The notes: generated by a model not told the origin, from the sequence alone. A DNA stretch of 10,634 nt from DATFWK01 sp035259345 (GCA_035259345.1 DATFWK010000135.1:1-10634); one strand, 5' to 3'. Shown: positions 1 through 8,153, counted from the first letter of the stretch. Made by a program: numbers and translations.

Positions 1-656
<656 letters not shown>

Positions 657-660
<4 letters not shown>

Positions 661-1562
661 GCGGGCGGCGTGAGGGCCAGTCCGAAGGCGAAGGGCCCTT
701 CCAGCACGCCGTCGCGCCCGCCGGGCACGTCCTCGAGCCGGACGCCGAGCGCGCGGGCACGAGGGTCGATCGCCGGGACGAGCTCGAGCACCGTCTCGCT
801 CCATCCCGGGCCGCTGACGCCGCCGAGCGGCGTAACGGCGTATGCGCCGCCGTGGTCGTCCCAGGCCTCGACGTGACCGCGGTCCCGTGAGAGCGGCGGG
901 ATCTCGTCGTCCGCGGCGCCCAGCACCGTCGCGGTCAGCACCGCGCGCTCGGCGTAGCGCTCGAGCGCCCACAGGCACACCGCCGCGCCCCCGGCCAGGC
1001 GCGCCTGGCCGACCGGCACGATGTCCCTGAACGCGGAGAAGGCCCGCGCCGGGACGGACTCGGGGGCCGGCTCCTCCGGCGGCGCCGCCGGCCGGGGCGG
1101 GATCTCCGCCGCCGTGCGCGCCGGGACGAGCTCGATCGCAAGGTTCCACGGCCCGCCCGCGAGCGGCCGGGCGACGCCCGCGCCGCCGCCCCGGGCCGGG
1201 CTCACGCGGGCGAGGGCGTCCACCACGAGCTCCAGCCGCCGCGCCTCCGGCGGCAGGGCCGGCTCGAGCCAAGCCGTGCAGACGAGCGCCCCGAGCGTGG
1301 ACTGCGAGGCCGCGACGCTCGCCTTGTACGTGCCGCCCCGGTCGTCACGCGCCGAGAGGCCCACGCGCGGGCTCCACTGGACCAGGCCCGGCGCGGCGGT
1401 GAGCACGAGCACGGGCACCGCGAACCCCTCGGCGTGGTGCTCGACGGCGAGCGCCGCGACCAGCGTCTCCCCTCGCTCGGCGACCGCCCCGACGGGCACG
1501 AGGCCGCCGAACCCGTCCGCGTCTCGAAGCGGCCGGCGCTGGGTGGGGACCAGGGTCGGCAT
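657..1562 (-). CDS. Unrecognised protein with two tandem copies of one beta-rich domain
   Basis: I do not recognise a named family for this 301-residue protein. It has an internal duplication: domain A (about residues 21-146) and domain B (about 181-298), joined by a Pro/Ala/Glu-rich linker (150-172). Matching landmarks are VPVG at 22-25 and 182-185, DDRGGTY (73-79) against DDHGGAY (235-241), PALPPEARRLEL (101-112) against PAIDPRARALGV (263-274), and GPW (137-139) against GPF (289-291). Alternating hydrophobic stretches suggest a beta-sandwich. No signal peptide or membrane helix is visible, so it is probably cytoplasmic. The ATG at 1560-1562 is used; no strong Shine-Dalgarno is seen. Its TGA overlaps the ATG of the mannosyltransferase gene by four bases as ATGA, so the two are probably made together. 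A role near that enzyme is context inference only. Confidence 0.8.
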
Positions 1563-1630
1563 GCGGGTAGATTGCCACCGTCAGCCGCCATTCGCGCCGG
1601 CGGCGGGCTGGGAGGCGCCGCGCGGCCCGG

Positions 1631-3658
1631 CTAGGCCTCGCGGATCGGCGCGGAGCTCGTGCGCCGAGCCATCCACGCCGTCAGGGCCGCGGGCGTCATC
1701 GGCTCGCCCAGGTGGTAGCCCTGCGCCAGGTCGCAGCCGAGCCGCTGGAGCTCCCGGCGCACGTCCTCGCTCTCCACGCCCTCGGCGACGACCTCGAGCC
1801 CCAGGCCGTGGCCCAGCTCGATCGCGGACCGGACGATCTGCGCGGCGCGCGCGTCCTCCCCGGCGGCCGACACGAACGACGGGTCGATCTTGATGCCGTC
1901 AACCGACAGCTCCCGGAGCGAGCGCAAGGACGAGCTGCCGCCGAAGTCGTCGAGCACGACGGCCACGCCGAGCGCGCGAAGGCGGCCGATCACCTCGCCG
2001 GCGCGCTCGTGCCCCGCGGCGAGGCTGCCCTCGGTGACCTCGAGCTCGAGCAGCGTGGCGTCGAGGCCGGCGTCGGCCAGCGCCGCGGACACCTCGCCGG
2101 GAAGCTCGGGGTCGAGGAGGTGCTCACCGGCGAGGTTGACGGCGACCGAGACCTCGAAGCCCTCGTCGCGCCAGCGGCGGCAGTCCGCCGCGGCCCGCCG
2201 CAGGACCTGCCGGGTGAGCGCGCGGATGTGGCCCGAGCGCTCCGCCACGCGGACGAACCGCGCCGGGGAGACGGTGCCGAGCCGCGGGTGCTGCCAGCGG
2301 ACGAGCGCCTCGACGCCGCGGACGGCATCCGTTCGAAGGTCGATCTTGGGCTGGTAGTGGACCACCAGCTCGTCCCGCTCGATCGCGCGCCCGAGGTCCC
2401 CCGCCAGCGCGAGCTGCTCCGGGCTCCCCTCGTCGAGTTGCGGATCGTAGAGCTCGCACCCGGATCGCGCGGCCTTGGCCGCGTACATGGCGACGTCCGC
2501 GCGCTTGAGAAGCGAATCGGGATCCGAGCCGTGCTGTGGCACCAGCGCCGCCCCCACGCTCGCCTCGACGGCCACGGTCAGCTCCCCGACCGCGATCGGC
2601 TGGCCGACGCGCTGCTGGATCTCGGCCCCGATGCGCCGCACGGCCTCCGGGTCGGGCACGCCGGTGAGGCAGACCGCGAACTCGTCGCCGCCCAGGCGCG
2701 CCACCGTGTCCGACAGCCGGAAGCCGCCCTCGAGCCGCCGGGCCACCTCGACCAGCACGTGGTCGCCCTGGTCGTGGCCGAGCGTGTCGTTGATCTCCTT
2801 GAAGAGGTCGAGGTCCATGACCAGCACCGCGACGCCGGCGTCGGCCTCCGGCCCGGCGAGGACGCGCGCCAGGGCCTCCTGGAAGTGGACGCGGTTCGGA
2901 AGGCCCGTCAGCGAGTCGTGCAGGGCCAGGTGCTCGTTCTCCGCCACCTGGCGGCGCAGGCGGCGTGACGCGCGCAGGACGATCGGGAAGAGCGCCGCGT
3001 AGAGCAGGAGCAGCGCGGCGCCGAAGATCGCGGCGATCGGCGTGATCGCGTCACGGATCTGCGCGGCCACCGGGGCGTAGTCCTCGTAGACCTCGAAGAC
3101 GCCAACCGGCGCGCCGGCCGCGTCGAGCCGGACCGGGACGTAGACCTCCACCGCCTTCGCGCCCTGCGGGCCGGGGCCGGCGCGCTCGTGGTCGAGCGGC
3201 TCGACGCCCCGGACCGTCGCGCCTCCCAGGACCTCGCGCAGCTCCCCCATGTCGTCCGTGCGGGTCCCGATCAGCTCGTGGTCGCTCGAGTAGAGGACGG
3301 TCCCGTCGGTCCCGTAGAGCTTCGCGCGCAGGACGTCCGGCCCGACCGCGGCGTTCCGGACGAGCTGGTCGAGCTGGGCGCGGCGCTCGGGGCTCATGGG
3401 CGCGGCGAGATCCGGCCGGCGCAGCTCCTCGCCCAGCACCGCGGCGATGCGCACCGCATGGTCGGCGGCGGCGCGCTCCGCCCGCACGGTTGCGTCGCGA
3501 CGGACGAGCCAGAACGCCCCGAGCGCGACGATCAGCACGACGATCGCCGTGTAGATCGCGAACGGCAGCAGAATTCGCGGTACCCCGCGCCCCGATGGCC
3601 GGTGCGCGCGTGCGCGCAGGCGCTCCAGCCCGAACGGTCTGCCGCGATCGGCCATCAC
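1631..3658 (-). CDS. Membrane-bound GGDEF-EAL cyclic-di-GMP enzyme with extracytoplasmic sensor
   Basis: This 675-residue protein has a transmembrane helix (29-52), an extracytoplasmic Cache/PAS-like sensor (about 53-204), a second helix (205-228), a GGDEF domain (about 245-405) and an EAL domain (about 420-665). The cyclase signature GGDEF is intact at 323-327, with an RxxD inhibitory site (R314-D317) five residues before it. In the EAL domain E450 (EAL), N508, E540, D570/D571, K590, E626 and Q646 are all present. The sequence therefore predicts both c-di-GMP synthesis and hydrolysis; which dominates cannot be told. The loop after DDFG is one residue shorter than the usual DDFGTGYSSL. The start is GTG (3656-3658), with ATG immediately after it, and neither has a clear ribosome site. 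It sits 36 bp downstream of the CGNR regulator and 68 bp upstream of the duplicated-domain gene, on the same strand. The sensor ligand is unknown. Confidence 0.95.
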   Translation of the reverse strand: MMADRGRPFGLERLRARAHRPSGRGVPRILLPFAIYTAIVVLIVALGAFWLVRRDATVRAERAAADHAVRIAAVLGEELRRPDLAAPMSPERRAQLDQLVRNAAVGPDVLRAKLYGTDGTVLYSSDHELIGTRTDDMGELREVLGGATVRGVEPLDHERAGPGPQGAKAVEVYVPVRLDAAGAPVGVFEVYEDYAPVAAQIRDAITPIAAIFGAALLLLYAALFPIVLRASRRLRRQVAENEHLALHDSLTGLPNRVHFQEALARVLAGPEADAGVAVLVMDLDLFKEINDTLGHDQGDHVLVEVARRLEGGFRLSDTVARLGGDEFAVCLTGVPDPEAVRRIGAEIQQRVGQPIAVGELTVAVEASVGAALVPQHGSDPDSLLKRADVAMYAAKAARSGCELYDPQLDEGSPEQLALAGDLGRAIERDELVVHYQPKIDLRTDAVRGVEALVRWQHPRLGTVSPARFVRVAERSGHIRALTRQVLRRAAADCRRWRDEGFEVSVAVNLAGEHLLDPELPGEVSAALADAGLDATLLELEVTEGSLAAGHERAGEVIGRLRALGVAVVLDDFGGSSSLRSLRELSVDGIKIDPSFVSAAGEDARAAQIVRSAIELGHGLGLEVVAEGVESEDVRRELQRLGCDLAQGYHLGEPMTPAALTAWMARRTSSAPIREA

Positions 3659-3694
3659 CGTGATATCGGCGCGGCGACGGCTCGCCCTGAGGGG

Positions 3695-4366
3695 TCAGTC
3701 GGGCGGCGGGCCCTCCGGGGCCGTGCCCGACTGGGCGGCGCGCTGGCGCGTCAGATACGCCTGCACCTTGCTCCGTGCGCCGCAGCGCTCCATCGCGCAC
3801 CAGCGGCGGCTGCCGTTGCGGCTCTCGTCGAGGTAGATCACGAAGCAGTCGGGGGCGGCGCACTCGCGCACCCGCGCCAGGGCCTCGCGCGCCAGGTCGA
3901 GGGCGTCGAGAAGGGCGGGGACCACCAGGCACCGGCACGTCGCGGCGTCGGGGCAGAAGCTCGGGCGCAGGCTCTCAGGGTCCACGTCCAGGTATCCGCG
4001 CGCCTGCGAGAACCAGGATCCGGCGAGCTTCGCGACCGCCGCGCGGTCGCCGCCGAGGAGCGCCTCGCGCAGCTCGTCCCGAAGACCGACGACGGCCAGG
4101 AGCTCCCGTCGTGAGGGAACGGCGGCCGGCAGGCCCAGGTGTGCGCCCGCCATCCAGCGGGCAAGGTCCTCGGGATCCTGGAGGAGCTCACGATTTCCCA
4201 GCCGCGTGTTGCACAGATCCAGCGACGGTCGGGCCGCCACCCAGACGAACTCGGTTGCCCTGGTCGTTGCGATGACGTCGTCCCCGGGGTATCGTTTTAC
4301 CGGTAAACTTGTATCACACTGGTTTCGACTGGAGCCATTAATGCCCTCCCTGCCTCCCGCAATCAA
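3695..4366 (-). CDS. CGNR/ABATE-type zinc-finger transcriptional regulator
   Basis: This is a probable DNA-binding regulator of the CGNR family: an N-terminal ABATE-like sensor domain (from about residue 39, RPSLDLCNTRLGNR at 46-59) and a C-terminal zinc finger (about 165-208). Finger cysteines are C169, C174, C190 and C195, in the context SRNGSRRWCAMERCG. The name-giving CGNR reads CGAR (195-198) here. Three further cysteines, C138, C144 and C146, cluster just before the finger and could bind metal or be redox-active; that is a guess. The start is uncertain. The TTG at 4364-4366 keeps the whole N-terminal strand (EFVW) and has GGAG upstream, but it overlaps the first 26 bases of the divergent hydrolase gene. 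The other candidate is GTG at 4238-4240, which leaves a 100-bp intergenic region but trims the domain edge. Residue numbers use the long form. Confidence 0.85.
   Translation of the reverse strand: MIAGGREGINGSSRNQCDTSLPVKRYPGDDVIATTRATEFVWVAARPSLDLCNTRLGNRELLQDPEDLARWMAGAHLGLPAAVPSRRELLAVVGLRDELREALLGGDRAAVAKLAGSWFSQARGYLDVDPESLRPSFCPDAATCRCLVVPALLDALDLAREALARVRECAAPDCFVIYLDESRNGSRRWCAMERCGARSKVQAYLTRQRAAQSGTAPEGPPPD
4267..4295 (+). promoter_or_regulatory. Possible promoter of the alpha/beta-hydrolase-like gene
   Basis: TTGCGA at 4267-4272 and TATCGT at 4290-4295 resemble -35 and -10 elements with the ideal 17-base spacing, pointing toward the gene starting at 4341. The -10 fits TANNNT; the -35 keeps the TTG and final A. 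Transcription would begin near 4302, inside the palindrome. This is pattern matching only, with no experimental support. Confidence 0.3.
4296..4307. promoter_or_regulatory. 12-bp perfect palindrome, candidate operator
   Basis: TTTACCGGTAAA is perfectly self-complementary and lies in the only AT-rich patch between the divergent CGNR regulator and the alpha/beta-hydrolase-like gene. It begins one base after a possible plus-strand -10 hexamer (4290-4295), so a bound protein could block transcription start. The divergent regulator is the natural candidate to bind here. The palindrome is seen directly; operator function is inferred. Confidence 0.45.
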
Positions 4367-5039
4367 CCTGGTCTCCCACGTCCACGGCGAGGGACCCCTG
4401 GTCGTGGGGCTTCACGACATCGGACAGAGCGGCTCGGAGATGCTCGAGGCGCTCGCGCCGCTGACCGACCGCTTCCGCGTGGTCTGCCCGGACCTGCGCG
4501 GGCACGGCGAGTCGCCCACCCCGCACGGCCCCTGGAGCGTCGACGACTTCGCGTCGGACGTCGCCCGGCTCGTCGCCGCCGAGGGCGGCGGCGCGATCGT
4601 GGTCGGCACCGGCCTCGGCGCCGCCACCGGCCTGTCGATGGCGCTCGGGCACCCCGGGCTCATCTCGTCGCTGGTGGTGAGCGGGTTCGGCCCGCGGGCC
4701 GAGGACGCCGACGGGCAGGAGCGCTGGGTGCGCCTGGCGCGGGCGCTGCGGGAGCGCGGCGGCCCGGAGGGCGTGGCGCTGGCGGCCGAGGCGATGTCGA
4801 CGCGGCCCGACCTGCGCGGCGCATTGGTCCAGGTGCAGCCGCCGGTGCGCGTCATCGCCGGCGCGGCGGACCGCGCGACGCCGCCGGAGGAGCAGCGGGA
4901 GCTGGCGGGCTGGCTCCGCGCGGCCCGCTTCCAGCAGGTCCCGGGCGTCGGGCACGACCTTACGCACGAGCGGCCGGGCGAGCTGGTCGCCGCGGTCGAG
5001 CGCGCGGCCGAGGCCGCCTACCAGCAGGTGGCCGCCTAG
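4341..5039 (+). CDS. Alpha/beta-hydrolase-fold protein lacking the nucleophile serine
   Basis: The 232-residue product starts at ATG 4341, chosen because GGAG (4331-4334) sits six bases upstream and because the fold begins right after it; the frame stays open further 5' without support. It follows the alpha/beta-hydrolase order: LHDIGQSG after strand 3 (residues 24-31, usually LHG), DLRGHGES (51-58), the nucleophile elbow (89-93), an acid candidate D177 (GAADRATPPE) and the catalytic-type histidine H205 (PGVGHDLTHE). The elbow reads GTGLG instead of GxSxG, so glycine 91 replaces the nucleophile serine. The cap region is short. With histidine and acid kept but serine gone, it may be a non-hydrolytic enzyme, a ligand-binding pseudo-enzyme, or inactive. 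It has no signal peptide. It is divergent from the CGNR regulator, which may control it, and ends just before a strong hairpin. Confidence 0.88.
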   Translation: MPSLPPAINLVSHVHGEGPLVVGLHDIGQSGSEMLEALAPLTDRFRVVCPDLRGHGESPTPHGPWSVDDFASDVARLVAAEGGGAIVVGTGLGAATGLSMALGHPGLISSLVVSGFGPRAEDADGQERWVRLARALRERGGPEGVALAAEAMSTRPDLRGALVQVQPPVRVIAGAADRATPPEEQRELAGWLRAARFQQVPGVGHDLTHERPGELVAAVERAAEAAYQQVAA

Positions 5040-5046
5040 CGGCCGC

Positions 5047-5073
5047 CGGCGCGGGCCGGACGGGCCTGCGCCG
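5047..5073. terminator. Strong hairpin between convergent genes, likely bidirectional terminator
   Basis: Bases 5047-5057 pair with 5063-5073 to form an 11-bp stem with one G-T wobble (5053/5067) and a five-base loop. It exactly fills the gap between the stop of the alpha/beta-hydrolase-like gene (5039) and the stop of the convergent unknown gene (5074). No long T-run follows on either strand, which is common in GC-rich actinobacterial terminators. A shorter 6-bp stem (5030-5035 with 5039-5044) overlaps the hydrolase stop codon just before it. Confidence 0.6.
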
Positions 5074-5589
5074 CTAGCTTCCCTCCAACTCGTCGGGGGC
5101 GGCGACCGCGCCGTCCCCCTCCTGGAGCTCGCCGTGGGCGACCTGGGCGAGGGCACGCACGACCTGGACGCACATCGCGTCGCTGACGGCCACCTGGACC
5201 TGGCTCTCGTCCTGGTCCTGGAAGGCCAGCGTCCAGTGCGGCACCAGCCCGTCGTCGGTCTGCTGCGGCGGGGTGACCGACATCCCGATCACCTGCGGGT
5301 TGATCACCCAGAACATCCCGCCGGGGAGGCCGACCCCCTCCGGCTGCCAGGTGGTCGCCTCCGGCGGCAGCGCCTGGCGCATCGGCTCCGCCTGGGTGAA
5401 GGCGCTCATCATGCCCTCGGCGTCCTGGCGGCTGACCGGGACCATGAGCAGCATGTTGCCGCCGCTCTCGAAGACGAGCATGGCGGCCGGCTCGGTGCCG
5501 GGCTCGGGCGGCTCGGTCTCGTCGGCGAGCTCGAACTGGACCGGCTGGACGTCGAACCGGGTGGCGTGGAATCCGATGGTCTGGCGCAT
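5074..5589 (-). CDS. Unrecognised 171-residue protein
   Basis: I do not recognise this protein. The ATG at 5587-5589 gives 171 residues and a sensible N-terminus (MRQTIGFHATRFD). The frame is open further upstream, but that part is low-complexity Arg-rich sequence antiparallel to the YihY-type gene. A GTG at 5605-5607 would add six residues. No clear ribosome site precedes either, so leaderless or coupled translation is possible. The protein is acidic and soluble-looking, without signal peptide or membrane helix. It has hydrophobic strands (MLVF at 37-40, MLLMVPV at 46-52, GMFWVINPQVIGMSV at 91-105, HWTLAFQ at 118-124) and a C-terminal helix (about 135-155), suggesting a small alpha/beta fold. 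It starts 18-36 bp downstream of the YihY-type gene on the same strand and is probably co-transcribed with it. Confidence 0.75.
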   Translation of the reverse strand: MRQTIGFHATRFDVQPVQFELADETEPPEPGTEPAAMLVFESGGNMLLMVPVSRQDAEGMMSAFTQAEPMRQALPPEATTWQPEGVGLPGGMFWVINPQVIGMSVTPPQQTDDGLVPHWTLAFQDQDESQVQVAVSDAMCVQVVRALAQVAHGELQEGDGAVAAPDELEGS

Positions 5590-5624
5590 GGGGTGTGATG
5601 TTGTCACAGCCCGGCGCGCCGAGG

Positions 5625-6455
5625 TCAGCGATCGGCGGCGCCGTCGACCTCCGCGCCCATGAGCAGCACCAGCGCGCTCAGCCACAGCCAGAGCAGTACG
5701 ACGACGATCGAGGCGAGCGCGCCGTAGGTCTTCCCGTAGCTGGCGAAGTTCGCCGTGTAGGCGGCGAACAGCGCGGACGCGATCACCCACCCGACCGTCG
5801 CCACGACGACACCAGGCGTCAGGAACCCCAGCCGGCCGCGCGGCGCGTCCTTCACCGAGAGCCGGTAGAGCAGGCCGACGCCGATGACCATCACCACGAC
5901 GAGGACCGGCCATCTGAGGATGTTGAACGCGATCCGGCCGGCGTTGCCCAGGCCGGCGCTGTCCAGGAGCGGTGGCACCGCGACGATCAGGAAGACGACG
6001 ATGCCCAGGAAGACGATCGCGGCGAGCGTGAGCAGGAGCGCCTTCCCACGCTTGACGACGAACCCCTTGGGCTCGTCCGCCTCGTGGGCGACGTGGATCC
6101 CGGTGATGAGCGCCGCCATGCCCCCCGACGCGCTCCAGAGGGCCAGCGCGATGGCGACCACGGTCGCCACCGTGACGCCCCCCTGGTTCGCGTTGACGAT
6201 CGACGTGAGCTGGAAGATCAGGAAGTTCTGGACCTCGGCGGGCAGCGACGAGCCGAGGTCCTTGACCTGGCGCGTGACCTGCTCCGGATCGGCGACCAGC
6301 CCGTAGATCGAGACGAAGGCGATCAGCGCCGGGACGATCGCCAGAAAGCCGTAGAACGCGACCCCAGCCGCGACGAGCGTGAGGTTGTGTTCGCGGATTC
6401 GCGCGGGGAGCTTCGCCGCGATCGACCGGGCGTGCGCTGCCTGGGCTGCAGCCAC
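5625..6455 (-). CDS. YihY/BrkB-family inner membrane protein
   Basis: This 276-residue integral membrane protein belongs to the YihY/virulence-factor BrkB family, which despite old 'ribonuclease BN' labels has no settled function. Six hydrophobic segments are visible at about residues 26-52, 94-122, 138-162, 181-199, 211-234 and 247-269. Family landmarks are AFYGFLAIVPALIA (33-46), LWSASGGMAALITGI (106-120) and the C-terminal YGKTYGALASI (240-250), LLWLWLSA (254-261) and LLMGAEVD (264-271). Length is normal for the compact form of the family. The start is GTG at 6453-6455 with an AGGA ribosome site seven bases upstream. It lies 33 bp downstream of the PucR-type gene and just upstream of the 171-residue unknown, so a three-gene transcript is likely. 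Any link to PucR control is context inference. Confidence 0.93.
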   Translation of the reverse strand: MAAAQAAHARSIAAKLPARIREHNLTLVAAGVAFYGFLAIVPALIAFVSIYGLVADPEQVTRQVKDLGSSLPAEVQNFLIFQLTSIVNANQGGVTVATVVAIALALWSASGGMAALITGIHVAHEADEPKGFVVKRGKALLLTLAAIVFLGIVVFLIVAVPPLLDSAGLGNAGRIAFNILRWPVLVVVMVIGVGLLYRLSVKDAPRGRLGFLTPGVVVATVGWVIASALFAAYTANFASYGKTYGALASIVVVLLWLWLSALVLLMGAEVDGAADR

Positions 6456-6488
6456 ACGGGGATCCTACGGGGCGTTGGCCTCCTGCCG

Positions 6489-8153
6489 TCAGTGGCCGGC
6501 GCCGCGCCCGGGGCGCGGGTGCCGCTCGGGCGGCCCGGTGCGGGGCCGGCGGCCGAGCAGCCGCATGGCCTTGAGGCCGAGCGAGAGCTTCTCGCGGTCC
6601 TCGCTCTTGCCGATGTCGAGGCCGGCGAGCTCGGCGATGCGGTCCAGCCGGTAGCGCACCGTGTGACGATGCGTGTAGAGGCGCCCGGCCGTCGCGGCGA
6701 GGTTGCAGTCGAGCTCGAGGTAGGTGCCGAGCGTGCCGACCAGCTCGGTCTGGTACTGGTCGTCGTAGCGCACGAGCGGCGCGATCGTCTGCTCGTAGAA
6801 GGCCGACAGCTCCTCGGGGCGGTCGGCGAAGATCTGGAAGAGCAGCTTGTAGGTGCCGGTCTCCTCGAAGGTGACCACGTCGCCGACGCGGCCGAGGCGC
6901 TCGCCGATCGAGAGCGCGAGCTCGGCCTCGTCGAGCGCGGCGCCGAGCCGCTCCGGCTCGGGCGTGTGGCGGGAGAGCGCGAGGGTCACGGCGAGCCCGG
7001 GAACCGTCTGGCGGGTCGCCGCGAGCAGGCGCCGCGCGAGCACGAGCGCCCGCTCGTCCACGCCGTCCTCGCCTTCATCCGCCCCGACCGGCGGCGCCGG
7101 GAGCAGGACGTGGAGCTTGCCGTCGCCCCACTCGACGAGGGCCCGCGGCCAGTGGAGCTCGAGGACCGCGCGCACCTGCTGGACGAAGCGCCGGGTGAGG
7201 CGCTCGTCGCTCACGAGGCGCCCGTCCGAGTGCGGGTCCTGGAGGGTCCCGATCATCGCCACCGCGCCGCTCGAGAGGTCCGCCCCGAGCAGGCGGGCGC
7301 GCCGGACGAGCGACTCTCGGCTGACCACCTCGCCGGCGAGGAGCTCCTCGATCAGCTCCCCACGGAGGCGCGACTCGGTCTCGATGCGTGCGTGCTCGCG
7401 CGCGTGCTCGAGCGCCGAGGCGTCGGCCAGCTCCTCGACGACGGCGCGCTCGCCCGGCGGCGCGTCAGCTGCGATCCAGGCGACGACGACCCCGACCGGA
7501 CCGGCGGCGCCCACGATCGGCGCCTTGGCGAGGCCCGTGAGCTCCCGCTCGACGAACGGCGTCAGCACGCCGGCCGGCGCGTGGCCGCGGGCGCGGACCA
7601 CGGCCCGCTCGAGGTCCCGCTCCTGGCGCTCCGTGAGGCCGGAGGTCCCGAGCACGTCGAGGTACTCGTCGAGGCAGGCGACCGGCGCGTCGAGCTGGGC
7701 CGCGGCGACCCTGGCGAGCGCCGCGTGGCCGGCGCCCGCGAGCAGCGGCTCGCGGAGCGCGGCGCGTGCCTCCATGCGCCGGCGCAGGCCACCGGCCGAG
7801 CCGAGGAGCGCGGCCAGGTCGATCAGGACCTCGTGCCAGCTCGCCTGGGCCGGGAGCACGATCACCGGGACGGGGTAGCCCTGGCCCGGAGCCCCGCGGG
7901 CGAGCACGGCCGAGCACCAGTCGGGCGGGGTCTCGGGCGGGCGCCCGGGGACCATGAGCAACGAGTCCGGCGCGGCGTCCCCCTCCGAGAGCGCGACGGC
8001 GCGCACCGGGCGGTCGAGCGACGCGCCGCGCGGGGCGATGCGCGCGCCGGCGAACGCGGGTAGCGCGACGACGTCGGCGACGGTCGGCAGCTCGTCGTTC
8101 TGCAGGCCTGAAAGAGCCGTGGTCGAGACGTCCGGGGTCACGACCCGAAGCAT
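6489..8153 (-). CDS. PucR-family transcriptional regulator
   Basis: The ATG at 8151-8153 gives 554 residues; the frame is open upstream to 8258 but that part is Arg/Pro-rich with no family match. A GTG four codons downstream of the ATG is also possible, and neither has a strong ribosome site. Layout: an N-terminal PucR-like segment (about 22-70, TVADVVALPAFAGARI), a GAF-like region (about 125-250), a helical connector with ELIEELLAGE (266-275), a degenerate cyclase-like middle domain (about 285-430), and a PucR-type helix-turn-helix at the C-terminus (about 472-533), recognised by LAATAGRLYTHRHTVRYRL followed by EDREKLSLGLKAMRLL. Members of this family control purine, amino-acid and nitrogen catabolism genes. 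It is divergent from glnA across 179 bp and leads the YihY-type gene, so autoregulation or glnA control is plausible. The ligand is unknown. Confidence 0.92.
   Translation of the reverse strand: MLRVVTPDVSTTALSGLQNDELPTVADVVALPAFAGARIAPRGASLDRPVRAVALSEGDAAPDSLLMVPGRPPETPPDWCSAVLARGAPGQGYPVPVIVLPAQASWHEVLIDLAALLGSAGGLRRRMEARAALREPLLAGAGHAALARVAAAQLDAPVACLDEYLDVLGTSGLTERQERDLERAVVRARGHAPAGVLTPFVERELTGLAKAPIVGAAGPVGVVVAWIAADAPPGERAVVEELADASALEHAREHARIETESRLRGELIEELLAGEVVSRESLVRRARLLGADLSSGAVAMIGTLQDPHSDGRLVSDERLTRRFVQQVRAVLELHWPRALVEWGDGKLHVLLPAPPVGADEGEDGVDERALVLARRLLAATRQTVPGLAVTLALSRHTPEPERLGAALDEAELALSIGERLGRVGDVVTFEETGTYKLLFQIFADRPEELSAFYEQTIAPLVRYDDQYQTELVGTLGTYLELDCNLAATAGRLYTHRHTVRYRLDRIAELAGLDIGKSEDREKLSLGLKAMRLLGRRPRTGPPERHPRPGRGAGH

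Noticed and set aside
1712..2968. A plus-strand open frame of 418 codons opposite the GGDEF-EAL gene
   Set aside because: It is antisense to conserved, motif-complete coding sequence. Its composition is that of a GC-driven shadow frame and no ribosome site supports it.
4206..4340. N-terminal extension of the alpha/beta-hydrolase-like protein to 4206
   Set aside because: The ATG at 4341 has a GGAG site at good spacing and the fold starts there. The extension overlaps the opposite-strand regulator's conserved region and the promoter-like sequence.
5590..5913. N-terminal extension of the 171-residue unknown up to 5913
   Set aside because: The extension is Arg-rich low-complexity sequence lying within the YihY-type gene in another frame. 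The sensible protein begins at the ATG at 5589.
5595..8063. A plus-strand open frame of 822 codons opposite the YihY-type and PucR-type genes
   Set aside because: It spans two well-recognised genes and their spacer in the opposite direction. Its product is Arg/Asp/Glu/His-rich with no recognisable domain, as expected from the antisense of GC-rich codons.
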